A stretch of DNA of 6,055 nt from Casp-actino8 sp041159745 (GTDB lineage: Bacteria; Actinomycetota; Acidimicrobiia; Acidimicrobiales; Ilumatobacteraceae), in the NCBI GenBank assembly GCA_041159745.1, contig JBEAXP010000007.1, forward strand, positions 1-6,055. The letters run 5' to 3'. Made by a program: the position numbers and the translations under genes. The notes under the pieces are model-generated. The model searched no databases, was not told where the DNA came from, and saw nothing but the letters and a program-made list of their open reading frames with translations. Position 1 is the stretch's first letter; every line of letters starts with the position of its first letter. Of this stretch, positions 5,039-6,055 are shown piece by piece.

Positions 5039-6055
5039 ACTGTCCTCGCAGCCCGTCGATGTCGTGAGCCGATTGGCCGCGGTGCTCGACGACGTCGCAT
5101 CGAACTCCACCGAGGTCGACGCCGATCCCGCGCACGATTCCCGAACGACGATTCGTGATCTCGCGGAGCGGGGATTGCTCGATCTCGGACTCCCGGGAAG
5201 CCAGGGCTCGTACAGCGATCAGATTCGCGTTCTGCGCGACCTGGCGTCGGTGTGCATGACGACGGCGTTCACGGCGTGGTCGCATCGCATGACGGTCGAA
5301 TACTTGGTGACGCACGGTGGACGACCCGATCGCACCGACGTCGTTCGCCGCGCCGAGCGGGTGGGCTCGACGGCCCTGGCCGGAACCTTTCGGGCCGCCA
5401 CCGGCGTGGCCGAAGTTCCGGTGAGCACGACCGGTTCGGGTGATGCTCGTCGCGCCAGTGGTTTCTTGTCGTGGGCCTCGAATCTCCACACCGACACGAT
5501 CGTCGTGACCGGGGTGCAGGCCGAGACGACGGGGAAGCGTTCTCTCGTCTCGTTCGAGTTGCGGAGCGACGGGGTCGAAGTGATCCCGATCAATGGATTG
5601 CTGGCCCTCGACGGTTCGAAGTCGGGCGCGATCAGGCTCTCGGACGTCGCGTTGAGCGACGCCGACGATCTCTCCTCGTCGTTCGACGAGTTCATCGTCG
5701 ATGTCCGCCCGAAGTTCCTTCTCTTCCAGTCGGCTTTCGTCCTCGGCCTGGCGTCGGCTTCCTTGAAGGGCCTCGACGACCTGCGCGGCCCGGCCGTGTC
5801 GCTGCTACCCGAGATCGAGGCGGCCCGCGGCGAACTGCGCGCGCTCGCGAACGAGTTGGAAGACGGCGGCCGCGCGCTCGACGCGTGCGCGCGTCCCGAT
5901 CTGCGCGCGTGTTTGAGCCTGCGCCTCGAGGCGTCGCATCTCGCCACGCGGGCCACGCAACTCGAGTTGGCGGCTCGGGGCGGCAGCGCCTACCTCCACG
6001 GCTCGGCCACCGCCCGCCGCGTTCGCGAAGCGCTGTTCGTTCCGGTGCAGTCGCC
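5031..6055 (+). CDS. Acyl-CoA dehydrogenase-like flavoprotein, 3' end beyond the window
   Basis: 341 codons are visible without a stop, probably nearly the whole protein. The acyl-CoA dehydrogenase fold is recognisable: an N-terminal helical domain (IRDLAERGLLDLGLPGSQGS about 41-60, then SVCMTTAFTAWSHR 73-86), a middle beta domain (SGFLSWASNLHTDTIVVTG 143-161; SFELRSDGVEVIP; GAIRLSDVAL about 199-208), and a C-terminal helical domain ending GGSAYLHGSATARRVREALF (317-336). Such proteins bind FAD or FMN and oxidise acyl-CoAs, or in DszC/HpaB-type branches act as flavin-dependent oxygenases. By hand alignment the medium-chain-type catalytic Glu position falls on S341 and the isovaleryl-type position on F229, and the usual YxxxRxxFG segment is missing, so classical dehydrogenation is doubtful. 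ATG 5031 is the first start after an in-frame stop at 4983; it overlaps the DUF4242 gene by 8 bases and has no ribosome site of its own, which points to translational coupling. Confidence 0.8.
   Translation, partial: MPELSSQPVDVVSRLAAVLDDVASNSTEVDADPAHDSRTTIRDLAERGLLDLGLPGSQGSYSDQIRVLRDLASVCMTTAFTAWSHRMTVEYLVTHGGRPDRTDVVRRAERVGSTALAGTFRAATGVAEVPVSTTGSGDARRASGFLSWASNLHTDTIVVTGVQAETTGKRSLVSFELRSDGVEVIPINGLLALDGSKSGAIRLSDVALSDADDLSSSFDEFIVDVRPKFLLFQSAFVLGLASASLKGLDDLRGPAVSLLPEIEAARGELRALANELEDGGRALDACARPDLRACLSLRLEASHLATRATQLELAARGGSAYLHGSATARRVREALFVPVQS

Noticed and set aside
5219..5956. Minus-strand open frame of 245 codons antisense to the flavoprotein
   Set aside because: Composition dominated by Arg, Ser and Ala with no motif; the plus-strand frame has clear acyl-CoA-dehydrogenase features and stays open to the window end.

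Overview
This 6,055-base window looks like an ordinary chromosomal stretch of a G+C-rich bacterium, most likely an actinobacterium. The basis is the strong preference for G or C at third codon positions, long open antisense frames, and three genes that lack a Shine-Dalgarno sequence but carry a TANNNT -10 hexamer just before the ATG, the arrangement typical of leaderless actinobacterial mRNAs. The predicted proteins would fit a group such as the Acidimicrobiia, but that finer placement is a guess.

Left part, plus strand: a thioredoxin with a WCGPC active site (9-374); a 193-base gap holding a long inverted repeat (499-542) and a putative leaderless promoter; a serine hydrolase of the class C beta-lactamase / family VIII esterase fold (568-1803); and a GDP-L-fucose synthase with every catalytic residue in place (1842-2813). 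These three do not share an obvious pathway.

Middle: the fucose synthase and a minus-strand AMP-forming acyl-CoA synthetase (2815-4374) converge with a single base between their stop codons, at the centre of an 11-base palindrome.

Right part: a 139-base divergent regulatory region (4375-4513) separates the acyl-CoA synthetase from a plus-strand pair. It contains a leaderless-type promoter for the synthetase, two short palindromes, and a plus-strand promoter whose -35 and -10/+1 regions are each overlapped by a copy of TGACC-N4-GGGT, which looks like a repressor-controlled promoter. The pair it drives consists of a 174-residue protein that appears to be an internal duplication of a DUF4242 (SCO4226-like) ferredoxin-fold domain (4514-5038) and, overlapping it by 8 bases, an acyl-CoA-dehydrogenase-fold flavoprotein that runs off the window (5031 onward). 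By hand alignment that flavoprotein seems to lack the usual catalytic glutamate.

The divergent ligase, duplicated DUF4242 protein and atypical dehydrogenase are the most interesting part of the window: they could form a small regulated unit that activates an acid to its CoA ester and then oxidises it or a related compound. That is inference. No RNA genes, mobile elements or CRISPR arrays were seen.
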